A stretch of DNA of 64,000 bases from Hormiphora californensis (taxonomy: Eukaryota > Ctenophora > Tentaculata > Cydippida > Pleurobrachiidae). Every line of letters begins with the position of its first letter. Position 1 is the stretch's first letter. The translations under genes were made by a program, and so were the position numbers. The stretch spans positions 178,356 to 242,355 of the forward strand of contig CM035358.1 in the NCBI GenBank assembly GCA_020137815.1. Direction: 5' to 3'. Below the pieces are notes generated by a model that was not told the DNA's origin, searched no databases, and saw only the letters and a list, made by a program, of their open reading frames with translations. This document shows, one piece after another, positions 50,001 to 57,439 of this stretch.

Positions 50001-51072
50001 TTTTCACGTTTTATTTTGTGGGCTATTTTTAGAAATTGGTCAAAAACCCATTTTTTCACTTTAAAAGGCTGTCACCACGGACCTGGTTGGTCTTTTGCCA
50101 AGATTGAAAGCTCAAATTGTAAATTAAGCTTAGCTCTACATGATCCTAAAGTTATTTGGCGGTTTTGGATGTCTTAGAAGGCCTAAAATTGAAGTTCAAA
50201 AATGTTGCCCGAAAACAGGTGATTTGAAATCACATTTTTTGCCACTTTTTGGGCGATTTTTAGCACCCTACTCCAATCCAGCAACTTTTTCGGCTCAAAA
50301 TGGGTTGTTTCCGATGACAACTGATAGAATGGACTACCTTATGTGTGAAAACGGCTAATTCTCAAAAAATTTACTTGCATTTTGACCATATTTTGATACG
50401 GGAGACGGCATAGTGGCCAACCACTAGAAAACGGGCTATAGCCTTTGGAAGAAAAATAGACTGGTCCCTAAAAATGGTGTCGTGAGATCAAAATTTCGTG
50501 CTGAACAAGTTCCTGTAAAAAATTTAGGGCTCGGATGAACGAAACCCCGAAAAAATAGCTAGCGAAAATCATTATGAATCACTCTAGTAATTCCAAATTT
50601 ACAGATTGTAGAACTGAAACTGTTATCTACTCCGCTAGCAAACTTTAAACATCATGGAACGAATTTTGAGCAATTCAGTCTTACTGAACTAGATATCCCC
50701 AGATGGAAAATTAACATATTTATATTGCAGCTGTTATAAATGAGAAAAGTGATCAAACTACGATAATAGTTGTGGTTGTTATTGTCGCGATTGTTTTAAT
50801 ACTCGTCGTTATTGTCCTGCTGGTGCGAAGAAGAAAGGAGCAAGGCTCTTCTGGAGGTAAAGTTGCCCACTATGTTCATTCATTTGATTAATCTGGGCTC
50901 GACCATGTACATGTAACAGTAAAGTTTTTTAAATTTTTCAGATACGTATAGTCCACGGGCAATCGAGAAAGAAATTGAGTTGAGTCCTCCTTCAGCTAAA
51001 ACAGATGACGTCCTTAACATTTATGATGACCCGGAGATAATACGAAATCCCAATGTGGAAAGGTTAATCTAG
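28335..51072 (+). CDS. crb: Crumbs-like apical polarity receptor with CCP domains (16 exons, 5' end missing)
   Basis: Sixteen exons with GT-AG borders and matching phases give about 878 residues. In order: CCP1; EGF1; CCP2; EGF2-4; laminin-G 1; an EGF; laminin-G 2; a Cys-rich EGF-like region; a 24-residue Val/Ile/Leu transmembrane helix; and a tail of about 50 residues. The tail holds RRRKEQ after the membrane, then DTYSP and the C-terminal ERLI. In Crumbs proteins a GTYSP-type motif binds FERM proteins (Yurt/Moesin) and ERLI binds the PDZ domain of Pals1/Stardust; the TM-GTYSP-ERLI layout is diagnostic. Known Crumbs proteins use EGF and laminin-G domains, so the CCP domains are unusual. No start exon or signal peptide was found upstream; they probably lie beyond insertions or outside the window. 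Introns hold most of the local transposons. Confidence 0.88.
28836..29450 (+). repeat. 12-bp minisatellite (GAGGACACATTG), left arm of Merlin element
   Basis: Roughly 45 units of GAGGACACATTG with variants GTGGACAGGTTG and GAGGACAGGTTG. The single-copy word AACGATTGCCCATCAATCGT at 28970-28990 breaks it and is mirrored at 29953-29973, next to the transposase remnant. Confidence 0.9.
29619..29950 (-). pseudogene. Merlin transposase C-terminal catalytic fragment (ISXO2-like DDE)
   Basis: The frame has GHILPGTIIITDGWAAYQNL, GYTHFTVNHSTNFV, TGAHTNAIEGLWTHLKRH and ITEYAWLKQ. These cover the second catalytic Asp (TDGW) and the catalytic Glu (IEGLW) of the ISXO2/Merlin DDE domain. The first Asp and all N-terminal sequence are lost at the minisatellite border near 29945, where the coding bases GTGGACACATT blend into the repeat unit. 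The stop is at 29619-29621. Confidence 0.82.
29948..30120 (-). repeat. 12-bp minisatellite, right arm of Merlin element
   Basis: The inverse of the left array (CAATGTGTCCTC and CAACCTGTCC variants), shorter (about 12 units), ending at the shared AAACGTTCCGTAGGTAGTAT. Confidence 0.88.
30203..30455. mobile_element. Foldback with CCAGCCACGTCCGAATCGTG arms
   Basis: TACCAGCCACGTCCGAATCG at about 30207 is mirrored at 30430-30450. CTGCTGCTAATTAGACGGTT also pairs with its inverse. A third half-copy (30560-30624 and 31080-31150) is split by a LINE 3' end. Confidence 0.65.
30613..31091 (+). pseudogene. LINE 3' end with zinc-knuckle C-terminus, 12-bp target duplication and (GAA)n tail
   Basis: GAATCCGCTAAT is duplicated at 30613-30624 and 31080-31091. 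Between them a frame (about 30640-30900) gives GHCHLNYHMKKLKK, CAACGMEDETIKHVLTECPA and a helical end at TTP*. The GHxH...C..CG..ET..H.L..CP motif is the post-RNase H zinc knuckle of I/R1-like LINEs. The insert ends with (GAA)n at 31063-31080. It is a short 5'-truncated retrocopy. Confidence 0.8.
31793..32386 (+). repeat. 198-bp tandem triplication
   Basis: GACATTGAGGTATCCGTAAA begins at 31793, 31991 and 32189. Units are nearly identical, ending with TTCAAATGTACCTGGGTT. The first unit is also paired in inverse with 31720-31790 through TTTCCGTCACC / GGTGACGGAAA, so the triplication arose from one arm of a foldback. Confidence 0.85.
32540..34090. mobile_element. Inner palindrome with arms AGCTAATTCCACTTCTAGGA
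   Basis: AGCTAATTCCACTTCTAGGA ... GGTGGATGAAGAAGTTGGGT ... GCGCTTAGGGG ... GGGACAAAATCAAGGGCACC (32540-32730) is mirrored at 33885-34068. The interior (32830-33880) shows no convincing gene. A micro-element lies at 33354-33432. Confidence 0.7.
33354..33432. mobile_element. 79-bp micro-transposon with 8-bp target duplication
   Basis: It starts CTGTCAG, ends CTGACAG, and is flanked by AGTAAGGC on both sides (33346-33353, 33433-33440). Its two ends share a 19-bp direct repeat starting GTCAGAGC (33356-33374 and 33412-33430) around a 37-bp centre. An 8-bp duplication suggests hAT- or P-type mobilisation. A 23-bp form is at 41315-41337. Confidence 0.75.
34408..34674. mobile_element. 267-bp near-perfect palindromic MITE
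   Basis: TGAAATAGTGTTTATTTAGG is mirrored by CCTAGATAAACACTATTTCA. The arms (GGAAAGATAATACGGGACGG, CGTTTAACGTCATCATCAGC and on) are almost identical to the centre GAAAGTTTCAAAC. The few mismatches suggest recent origin. Confidence 0.85.
34765..34995 (+). CDS. crb: crb exon: EGF1 plus first half of CCP2
   Basis: After TTCTTCCAG. EGF Cys pattern CKVNDDCTEGTC..VCVC..LC, then SC...TVTC of a CCP. The donor GTATAT is immediately followed by a (CACATA)n tract. Confidence 0.85.
35003..35104. repeat. (CACATA)n hexamer array next to a crb splice donor
   Basis: About 17 copies beginning 8 bp after the donor of the EGF1/CCP2 exon. Confidence 0.92.
35349..36625 (-). pseudogene. LINE reverse transcriptase C-terminal half with (ATT)n tail
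   Basis: On the minus strand the frame (from about 36612, in-frame upstream of the first Met at 36530) has FLSGRRFSVRVGS, SGVPQGTVLGPILFLLYIND, FADDLKLV (catalytic YxDD variant FADD), FNVQDRKCKVLHVG, the thumb RPHIEYAVQIWNP and the end FNRCANYWNKLPATVKEAPS. These are CR1/L2/Jockey-group features. Palm N-terminal blocks and endonuclease are missing. The stop is at 35508 and the 3' end is a TTA-repeat tail at 35349-35377. It is a 5'-truncated insertion inside a crb intron, antisense to the gene. Confidence 0.85.
37512..38253. mobile_element. Palindromic MITE with TIR ACAGGGTGTTCATTTTGGAT
   Basis: ACAGGGTGTTCATTTTGGATCTTTGCAAGC is mirrored at about 38223-38253. A 172-bp pogo-like MITE is inserted at its centre. 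Confidence 0.8.
37797..37968. mobile_element. Uninterrupted 172-bp pogo-like MITE (CAGTCGGACCCCG)
   Basis: CAGTCGGACCCCGATTTAGG to its inverse, flanked by TA. Its GACAGGATTTTTT-TCCCCC stretch is the empty site of the Merlin insertion in the copy at 28750-31416. Confidence 0.85.
38303..38374 (+). CDS. crb: crb exon: second half of CCP2
   Basis: 72 bp between TGTTTAG and C|GTAAGT. Encodes DETSFTVTCQGDTGVWDP and the final Cys. It completes the four-Cys CCP begun in the previous exon, in phase 1. Confidence 0.8.
38398..38598. mobile_element. 200-bp MITE with TIR AGGGATCCCTAAAAAAGTTC
   Basis: AGGGATCCCTAAAAAAGTTCAGTATTTACACAGCG and its inverse at the right. The GGATCCC end is self-palindromic. 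It lies 24 bp after a crb splice donor. Confidence 0.85.
38690..38776. repeat. Hairpin AGAAATGGCCGTGCAACCTT
   Basis: AGAAATGGCCGTGCAACCTTTACTA is mirrored by TAGTAAAGGTTGCACGGCCATTTCT around a short GATTAG loop. It lies inside a degraded pogo-like MITE (TACAGTTCCAATTTACGGGC at 38624). Confidence 0.75.
38939..40051. mobile_element. 1.1-kb element with TIR ACCGCGCGGCCCAAAAAAAAC
   Basis: TACCGCGCGGCCC...CTAAGGGTACGTTGGCCTTC and ATTTGTATGGTTACTCATTC (38939-39065) are mirrored at 39940-40051. The interior has no gene. Confidence 0.75.
40080..40275. repeat. Scrambled short repeats of GACTCTAGGTCTAAAA
   Basis: Multiple forward and inverse variants of AGACTCTAAGTCTAA. No gene. Confidence 0.6.
40679..40798 (+). 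other. Possible 39-codon coding fragment in a crb intron
   Basis: After an ATTAG acceptor-like site the frame reads NDLTKHCRKELLNHHEKLHE, then LSEEGRALSLYIENELIV and TAA. The composition is protein-like (charged helix), unlike the repeats around it. There is no partner exon or homologue that I recognise. It may be a terminal exon of another transcript, a degraded element protein or chance. Confidence 0.2.
41150..41890 (-). pseudogene. LINE C-terminal fragment, same family as 906-1606
   Basis: The frame has YKSLVRSKLEYCCPLWD, VQRKFTKRIQGM, LGILSLQRRRERYSIIMVWK, FHNSFASRATRLWNTLPSEV and, after a 23-bp insertion, GYTRQNNNSILDW. The family ending NNNSI-DW is shared with 906-1606. The 3' tail is a short tandem of TCTTGTAA (41153-41176). 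The copy is 5'-truncated and antisense within the crb gene. Confidence 0.82.
41315..41337. mobile_element. 23-bp solo copy of the micro-transposon, with 8-bp target duplication
   Basis: CTGTCAG, a 9-base centre, CTGACAG, flanked exactly by GCATCCTC (41307-41314 and 41338-41345). It equals the 79-bp element at 33354-33432 with the 56 bp between its two direct repeats removed. It breaks the LINE frame; without it the frame is open. Confidence 0.75.
42296..43216. mobile_element. Nested palindromes: CCGAACCATGTAGTCAG shell around an AGGGTAAACCGGGGCA element
   Basis: The shell is TTCCGAACCATGTAGTCAGA mirrored at 43190-43215. The inner element (42331-43173) has AGGGTAAACCGGGGCAGAAT ends and long nearly identical arms (ACTTTTTACTTAATCGGTTC, CCAAAACTAAGCATTTTA). 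It is a larger relative of the elements at 16470 and 27553. Confidence 0.8.
43295..43374 (+). CDS. crb: crb exon: EGF2, first part
   Basis: After TTTCAG. Reads CNINDDCTNGTCTGNICDC, like EGF1, and ends in phase 0 before GTGAGT. Confidence 0.85.
43665..43807 (+). CDS. crb: crb exon: end of EGF2 and EGF3
   Basis: After TTATCAG. NPDNPQLCEKV closes EGF2; TCTGFECNNGKC...CECTDGFTGDRC is a complete EGF. Donor GTAAGT in phase 2. Confidence 0.88.
43939..44106 (+). CDS. crb: crb exon: EGF4 and start of laminin-G 1
   Basis: After CTTCCAG. NLCATNNDQCLYGSICNQ...CDC...KNC forms an EGF-like unit, then YPLQFQIFLNATEK starts the laminin-G fold. Donor GTAAGG in phase 2. Confidence 0.82.
44269..44362 (+). CDS. 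crb: crb exon: laminin-G 1, strand region
   Basis: After TTGTCAG. Encodes CVAIKDINTQKVSVEYATIA and onward, ending MSAL in phase 0 before GTAGGT. Confidence 0.78.
44450..44870 (+). CDS. crb: crb exon: main part of laminin-G 1
   Basis: 421 bp, the longest exon, after TTCCACAG. It contains VELVLDDETIW, AFQVGG, C.GKFGG and FYGAFKGVFYGEDRATIEQI, the typical end of a laminin-G domain. Donor G|GTGTGT. A pogo-like MITE begins 24 bp into the intron. Confidence 0.88.
44956..46742. mobile_element. MITE TTAAAGTGAGAGTGGACC...GGTCCACTCTCACTTTAA-type with 1.3-kb palindromic core
   Basis: TTAAAGTGAGAGTGGACCGG ... CCCATCACTGAGATATTTTT (44956-45080) is mirrored at 46622-46742. Inside, GGGTACACCTGGCGTTTTTC at 45294 pairs with 46577-46597 and the arms are nearly identical to a centre near 45955. 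Mirror-image open frames in the arms (45505-45795 and 46095-46385) are the same sequence read on each strand and are not genes. Confidence 0.78.
45122..45278. mobile_element. Small MITE with GTGTTTTACTAACACATTCT arms
   Basis: AGGATAGAAACAATCCTTGTGTTTTACTAACACATTCT at the left and AGAATGTGTTAGTAAAACACCACGATTGTTTCTACCCTG at the right. It is inserted asymmetrically in the left arm of the larger element. Confidence 0.7.
47023..47124 (+). CDS. crb: crb exon: EGF5, first five Cys
   Basis: After GTTTTCAG. SCSTVICENNEGCTMDAIER..CKCK; completed by the next exon. Phase 1 at both ends. Confidence 0.83.
47437..47574 (+). CDS. crb: crb exon: EGF5 end and start of laminin-G 2
   Basis: After ATTTTAG. DGYDGPGC closes the EGF; SFNGYSSLYELDL begins the second laminin-G domain. 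Donor GTAAGT. Confidence 0.85.
47731..47814 (+). CDS. crb: crb exon: laminin-G 2
   Basis: After TTGTTTCAG. DVHIDTTEKESGPILKVTS, Cys, then donor A|GTAACT in phase 1. Reading past the donor meets a stop at once, which supports the splice. Confidence 0.75.
47860..48240. other. crb intron, no recognised element
   Basis: A short GA-rich tract (47905-47952) and a C-run (48085-48099). No gene. Confidence 0.5.
48594..48754 (+). CDS. crb: crb exon: laminin-G 2
   Basis: After CTGTTTCAG. DGNQQVFFFADDPNSTTV, KITLVFNGKTVKFGQL, a Cys, and TTLPPLK. Phase 0 donor GTTAGA. Confidence 0.8.
48977..49211 (+). CDS. crb: crb exon: laminin-G 2 end and Cys-rich start
   Basis: After TTAATCAG. VTFGGESDN, NFHGCLDNFKFTVGG is a classical laminin-G end. 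It is followed by CTPSSCNKQKCEP, an EGF-like start. Donor G|GTAACT. Confidence 0.88.
49407..49673 (+). CDS. crb: crb exon: membrane-proximal Cys-rich EGF-like region
   Basis: After TTTTTCAG. Many Cys (CSCTAP..., CARKKYCELDLAEGGCQD, and further), ending YYYCDCKEGYTGDQC, a normal EGF end. The middle about 55 residues are an expanded Cys-rich insert not typical of EGF. The donor GTAAGA is followed 14 bp later by an inserted foldback element. Confidence 0.85.
49688..50587. mobile_element. 900-bp foldback with TIR TAGGGTGATTCATAATGATTTTCGCTAG
   Basis: TAGGGTGATTCATAATGATT at 49685 is mirrored by AATCATTATGAATCACTCTA ending at 50587. The interior has no gene. It sits within a crb intron. Confidence 0.75.
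50731..50856 (+). CDS. crb: crb exon: transmembrane helix
   Basis: After TATATTGCAG. NEKSDQ, then a Val/Ile/Leu-rich helix of about 24 residues (TIIVVVVIVAIVLILVVIVL), then RRRKEQGSS on the cytoplasmic side. Donor G|GTAAAG. Confidence 0.9.
50942..51072 (+). CDS. crb: crb terminal exon: cytoplasmic tail with TYSP and ERLI motifs
   Basis: After TTTTTCAG. DTYSPRAIEKEIE gives a FERM-binding-like motif. After an acidic linker (DDVLNIYDDPE) the protein ends NVERLI before TAG at 51070. The Crumbs tail is usually about 37-40 residues from membrane to end; this one is about 50 because of the longer linker. ERLI at the extreme C-terminus is the Pals1-binding motif. Confidence 0.9.
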
Positions 51073-51670
51073 CTGGATCTCTATTAGGATGTACAATGCT
51101 CAACTAATCATTGCTGGACAATCAGAAACTAATCTTTACAGGGATCAATTGAGCGATTTTATTTTGATTCGCATGACAGAAGTATATAGTAGCATGATTT
51201 TTAAGTTTGTTTGATTTTTCTAATTTCACCTTTTTTACAACTTATAATATAGATATTGCGCTGGTAAGCGCCTGCATCTAGGTACTTGGCATGGTACCAG
51301 TCTCGCTGCCATTGCCAAAAAAGCAACAAAAAGAATGATATAACATATCACTTATAGGGCTAGGATTTTGGGATTCTTAGTTCGATTTTTTTCCGGCGTG
51401 GTCAGCACTCCAATTTTTCGATTGTTCGAGTTTTCAATAAGTGAAGGATGAGATTAGCAGGAAAATTCATGTGGTAGTTCGGTGTGCATGAAGGGTACCA
51501 CCCAACTAAAAGTTACTATGCACTGACGTGACGTTACGCGATTTATACCACGCTCGAATTACTATTTCAAATCCGAGATTTCTAAACCCTGTATGATCTT
51601 TTTAGCACACGTGTGTGCTCATGACCTGTATGTGCTCATGTATGTGCTCATGAGGCATATTTCATCGAAC

Positions 51671-51930
51671 CTTAGGGTTAAGGGAAACTCTAACTGAATG
51701 GCATCCCATTAATGGGATCCCATCAACAGTAAAACTATAATGGACCACAGTTATGGTTCTTTCTCTGTATTCTCTCTGTAGGCAGTACATTGGGCATTCC
51801 CGGGCGCGGGCACGAACACAGAAAGAATAGTCTGTACAGAGAAAGAACCATCACTGTGGTCCATTATCAGTTAAAGTTTTACTGTTGATGGGAGTGCCAT
51901 TCAGTTAGAGTTTCCCCTTAGGATTAGGCT
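51671..51930. mobile_element. MITE with AGGGGAAACTCTAACTGAAT ends and GGTTCTTTCTCTGTATTCTC core
   Basis: AAGGGAAACTCTAACTGAATGG at 51669 is mirrored by CCATTCAGTTAGAGTTTCCCCTT at 51908-51929. A second inner palindrome (GGACCACAGTTATGGTTCTT / AAGAACCATCACTGTGGTCC) surrounds CCCGGGCGCGGGCAC, related to the core of 15264-15393. Confidence 0.75.
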
Positions 51931-51934
51931 TAGG

Positions 51935-53490
51935 GGTAGATTTAGGGCCGGGTTCCGGTTCCAGTTAGGGTACGAATCCAACCACTAGGCCTAGGGGTTA
52001 ACCTCGACCAATTATAATATGTCTAGGGATTAATCCTTAACCCTCACCCTATAACTTAAGGTTAGTATTGGGATGGGGGTTAGGGTTTGGCTCCATTGCA
52101 ACCTATTCTCGCTCCGCGAAGAATAGGCTCCCGCTCTGTCATGGACAGCAAGAACTCACGTGTGCGCGATGTAAAGCACGTTTGTCAGCAAATCATGTGC
52201 GACAGACTGTTTTGGGAGACCTTTTTTAGCTGACCTAGCACTACTCAAACGTCAATTACCGCCTCATTTCGCATCGTGATGAATCGGCGGGTTTTTTCCC
52301 ATGCTCACAAGGCCATGACGATTCACCCAGTACCCGCAGATTGTCCCAGGACCGAGTAAGAGCTTGCAGAATTGCTCATGTTTAGCGTCAATTTTGACCC
52401 ACTATTCCTTTAATGCTGATACTTGCGGGTATTTTCCGTAAAACTAGAGACAATTATCTGTCAGGAGCAACAAACGAGATGCAAATCGGTTCAGTAGTTC
52501 CTTGCAGCCAGGTCTTTGAAAAAGTTTGCTCTAAAATCAATAACAGAGCGGAGGCCTGTATGTGAGATTCGCTGGCACTCCTTCAAATGTCAGCAATATG
52601 ATCCTCTCTGAAATATAAAATTTGGGATAGAAATTATCCTTGTGTTTTAGGAGATTGTATAATCTTTGTGCGTGATAGCTTAAAAAGTGCTAACAACCCA
52701 ATCAAATTACGTGTGGAGGCGCCGCGTGGGTACATATATATAGGTACCATCGCGGGACAAAAGTACCCGTACTTTTTGTGAGTTGCTCTGTAGTTTCTGT
52801 TTGGCCGATTTTATTTTTCCAAAAATTGCCAGTTATAGTTAGGTTTTTTTCAAGAAATTCATTATCTTATTGATTAAATTGTCAAATTTATCACACTGGG
52901 GCAAATTTTTTTCACCTCTCTGGGGCAAAGTGGGACACCCTGGAGCTTTGGAAGAACTCGACATTATTCTTCTAGCCTCTTTTAGCTCGAAAAAGGATAG
53001 CACATAGTATGAGAGTTCAGGGCGTTTATAAAGTTTATAAAATGTTTTAAAATGTCTGGGTTGTCGTTTGTTTTCGGTGTATCTGCTATACAATTAACAT
53101 TTACCAAAGTTTCTTTGATAATGAAATTTTACATTTTAGAAAGTTTATATCTTCCATGAAGAATAATGTGCTGATTTTTACCATTTTTTTACAAGTTGAG
53201 CTATGTATGATAATATTATTGATTCATCTATTAATCCTGAAGGCTATGCTGAGTTTATCATTGAAAATAATATATAAATTATACTGTGTGATTTTAAATG
53301 ACTGAGACTGGTGTATCGCAAACTGGGTGAATACTTCGACTTCAAATTTTGGGACACGATGTAGCAATTTTCTCCTAGTGTTACTTACTCAACAAAGTTT
53401 TACAGCAAATTTCAATGTTCCAGAATGAATCTATTGCCACAAATCCTTCTCCAACTTTACACGGTCATATCTCTGGAGTCTAAATTAGAC
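51935..53490. other. No recognised gene
   Basis: A run of imperfect TTAGGG-like words (51930-52095) is followed by sequence with frequent stops on both strands. No exon with convincing borders is seen. Confidence 0.45.
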
Positions 53491-53499
53491 TCTACACGG

Positions 53500-54145
53500 T
53501 GTCCCTTAAGGACGTTCAACCTCGACCGAGCTCCCGAGCAAAACGAACGGTTGTGTGACCTAAAGGGGACCTCTGGGAACTACGCAGGGCCGTGGGGGAA
53601 AGATATAAAGGTATCTAAAGGAGAAAATCGCATTTAGGGCAAAAAAGCGCAAATAAAACCCAAAAACGCCATTTTAACAATGTTGCCGTGGATTTAGAGT
53701 TCCAATTCCAGCGGCAATCGATTCGGCGTTTTAAAAAAAACCCTGGGCCGGGGTGACTTGATTTTGGTCGAAAAAAGTAGATTGGAAAATTTGGAATATA
53801 GAATTTGGTCATTTTTCTCACACTACATTCCAAATTTTCCAATCCATTTTTTCGACCAAAATCAAGTCACCCTAGGGTTTTTTGACACGCCGAATCGATT
53901 GCCGCTGGAATTGGAACTCTAAATCCACGGCAACATAGTTAAAATTTGTATTTTTCAGCAGCACAAGTTAAAATGGCGTTTTTTGGGTTTATTTGCGTTT
54001 TTTTGCCCTAATGCAATTTTCTCCTTTGGATACCTTTATATCTTTTCCCCCACGGTCCTGCGTAGTTCCCAGAGGTCCCCTTTAGGTCACACAACCGTTC
54101 GTTTTGCTCGGGAGCTCGGTCGAGGTAGAACGTCCGTGTCTAATG
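53500..54145. mobile_element. 640-bp palindrome with arms GACGTTCAACCTCGACCGAG
   Basis: GACGTTCAACCTCGACCGAGCTCCCGAGC (53511-53539) is mirrored at 54106-54133. The arms run through CCCAAAAACGCCATTTT and GCCGTGGATTTAGAGTTCC to a centre near 53815. It has no protein. Confidence 0.78.
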
Positions 54146-54169
54146 AGATAGATACATAGTTCAGATTTT

Positions 54170-54895
<726 letters not shown>

Positions 54896-54905
54896 ACAAG
54901 AATTA

Positions 54906-55028
54906 TTGCATTATGTATTCATAATGCGGTGTTTCCCTGCCAAATGGATTTAAAATTGATGACTAAGCTTCAAAACTGGATTTCCTGATGAATTTTGTGC
55001 TCAGAGAGCATTTTTTGGCTGATGCGAT
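54906..55028 (+). repeat. Dispersed repeat, copy 2 of 25067-25200
   Basis: TGCATTATGTATTCATAATGCGGTGTTTCCCTGCC, then AAGCTTCAAAACTGGATTTCC, with few differences from copy 1. Confidence 0.7.
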
Positions 55029-55908
55029 GTTAGTTACTAAGGTAGCTAGGTAAGTTGCTATGGTAACCAAAGGCAGTTGCTATGGTAACCAAGTCTGTTG
55101 CTTAGGAGACCCCAGTTGGTTACCAAGTGCTTCAACTTTAATCGCATCTTAACTCGAGTCACTAGTGTGAAAGTAGTTTCATGCTTGAAAGACGTTCTAT
55201 CACTTCATAGCATGGCTGTAGGGCGAACAAAGTGATTTCAGGTGATAGTGGGAAGTGCTATCAGCGAGTAATTGTGCGCCACAATGTGTGTTAATCATTT
55301 CCTTTGTTGAATCAACGAAGCGTGAGATGAAATTTTTATGAAGGAGCAGCCTTGTTGTTAGGCGTTGTCCGTGACGGACGGACACTTTTAGTTAACTACA
55401 CAATCTGCTGATTTCTAAACCCCGAATGATCTTTTTAGCACGTGCGTGCTAAAAAGATCATCCAGGGTGATTGCCTTCGGCAATCACCCGGGCAGGGAAA
55501 AAATCTGAATTCTTTTTCTCATTATACACTAGAGATATAGCCTTGTAAAGTTGGTAAGCGGTAAAGGTTGACCCGTTTCCTGAGAATTTTAAACGGTTTT
55601 GGCCATAGTATTCACACAATTTGCGATATACCAGTCTCAGTCATGTAAAATCACATAGCAATACAAAAATATAATTCATTTTCAATTCATTTTGCTGTTG
55701 CTAATCCAACCAATTGTTTGTTTTGATTGTATATTCTTCTGTTACCATGTAGTAGCAGCAGAAGTTGATATGAAGTTGATCGTTGGATCCACATTATATA
55801 AACCCTAAATCTGAGTCTAGGCAATATGTAATGTGAGGTGGAACGTGTCAGTGACAATGTTACACTAAAGTTATAATTTGTTTTAATCAATATCGTTTCC
55901 AACAACAG

Positions 55909-56089
55909 CATTTCGATGAACGATCGTGAAGTAAGAAATTCACCATCTCCTTCTCCACCTCCTTTTCCTGAAAGTGATGCCGGCGTTGCAGTAGATTCAT
56001 CTATTGCTTTAGATATAATGGATGCCCCGACCAAAGATGGAGGCTCTGTCTACTGTGAAAACCACCCTGAAGATGACACGGACATTTAA
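55909..56089 (+). CDS. Possible terminal exon of an unknown gene (ends DDTDI)
   Basis: After a CCAACAACAG acceptor-like site the frame reads MNDREVRNSPSPSPPPFPES, then an acidic Asp/Ala segment, and ends ENHPEDDTDI before TAA; an Ile-Ser lead-in fits an internal exon. Codon use and composition (Pro/Ser then acidic) look protein-like and not repetitive. A (GA)n tract follows the stop directly. No upstream exon was identified, and it is 4.8 kb past the crb stop, so an alternative crb end is only a remote option. Confidence 0.3.
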
Positions 56090-56093
56090 TTGA

Positions 56094-56096
56094 GAG

Positions 56097-56150
<54 letters not shown>
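56094..56150. repeat. (GA)n microsatellite
   Basis: Pure GA dinucleotides after the possible exon. Confidence 0.95.
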
Positions 56151-56152
<2 letters not shown>

Positions 56153-56351
56153 ATAGCTATGATGAGATATAAAAAGAGATACAAAAAAAGCACACCCCAC
56201 AAAACACAAAACACGGGACAGAAGTGGATGAACAAACAATACGAAACGCACGGATAAGTGGATTCGAGAGGGAGTGCAGATAGTGGGAAAACAGGGAGAG
56301 TACATGCATTATGAAAGGTCGCCGAGGAATGAATAGTCAGCGTCATAAAGA

Positions 56352-56353
<2 letters not shown>

Positions 56354-56398
<45 letters not shown>

Positions 56399-56450
56399 GC
56401 GCTCTCGTCTCTCTTCTTACTCTCCTTCTCTCTCGCTCTCTCCTCTCTCT

Positions 56451-56481
<31 letters not shown>

Positions 56482-56530
56482 GCTATCTCGCTCTGCCCTC
56501 TCTCTCTCTTCTCGCCTCTTTTCTCTTTCC
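56354..56530. repeat. (CT)n-rich tract
   Basis: CT dinucleotides mixed with GCTCTC variants; open frames in it are artefacts. Confidence 0.9.
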
Positions 56531-56785
56531 CTCCTCCCTCTTTTCCTTTTCCCCTTTCATTTTACCTTCTTTTTTCCCCCTCACTTCCTCCATCTTCTTA
56601 TCCCCCGGGTATTTTTCCCCCCCTCGTCTTTTTGTCATCTCGCTGGAGCCTTCTCTCTCTCGGCTCGCCTCTGAGCGCTACGAATCCCAAATCTACTGAT
56701 GCGGGTTCTCTGTCGCTCTTGGCCCTCCGGAAATATCTAAGGCGTGGGCGAATGGTCATGCTGCGGTATCGTACTCTCAACTGCA

Positions 56786-56874
56786 ATGACCAACGGAAGC
56801 GCGGTGACGGTGGAGGAAACACAACAAACAAAGAGTCAGGCGGCTAAGAAGTTATGTCTAGAGGTCGTCTTTTG
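56786..56874 (+). CDS. Possible first coding exon (MTNGSAVTVEETQQ...)
   Basis: An ATG begins MTNGSAVTVEETQQTKSQAA and continues KKLCLEVVF to a consensus-like donor TG|GTAAAT; the frame closes immediately after it. The surroundings are GC-richer than the window average and unlike the repeats, as for a promoter-proximal exon. No following exon was found before the LINE at 60.4 kb. Confidence 0.25.
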
Positions 56875-57439
56875 GTAAATCACCACGGAACGCCGACTTG
56901 CTATGTTCCCTGCGACTCAGCTTGCTCTTCTCTGGCTCTATTCAGGCTTGAGGAAGACTTTTGTAATCGGATAGTAGTACATATATATTTAGTCATTACA
57001 TGCGTGGCCAGGTCATCATGTATTTCCGTGTGAGCGATCGGGTCCTACACGCACCCATCACCCGCCCTCCTTTCCGTTGAACTATCCTCTCTTCCATGCA
57101 TGTTCTCTGTCGCCTCTGACTCCCCTAGCTCCTCCTTGTTACCGCCACTTTGTTTACTTTGGCCGTTACTGTTCTACTTCTAACGCTATAAATATAGATT
57201 TTCTTTTGGGGGGAAGCGAGGAAACACACTCAGCACCTTCCCACACACGATGGAAATAGTAGGAACATTGAGTGCGAGAAATATAGAATGATGGGGAGCT
57301 CAATTTCATAAAAATAAAATCAACGCATTTTGGCCTTGGGCAGTGCAGCAGTCCACTCTGTAATTTGTTAAAGTCCTAAGATACTAGGCCATTCTATTAT
57401 TCTAAAATCTAACAGCCGATGCTATATGGGCCCCCATAC

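Noticed and set aside
56311-56847. 178-residue frame starting MKGRRGMNSQ
   Set aside because: The first two-thirds is a CT-rich tract; only the different frame at 56786 looks protein-like.
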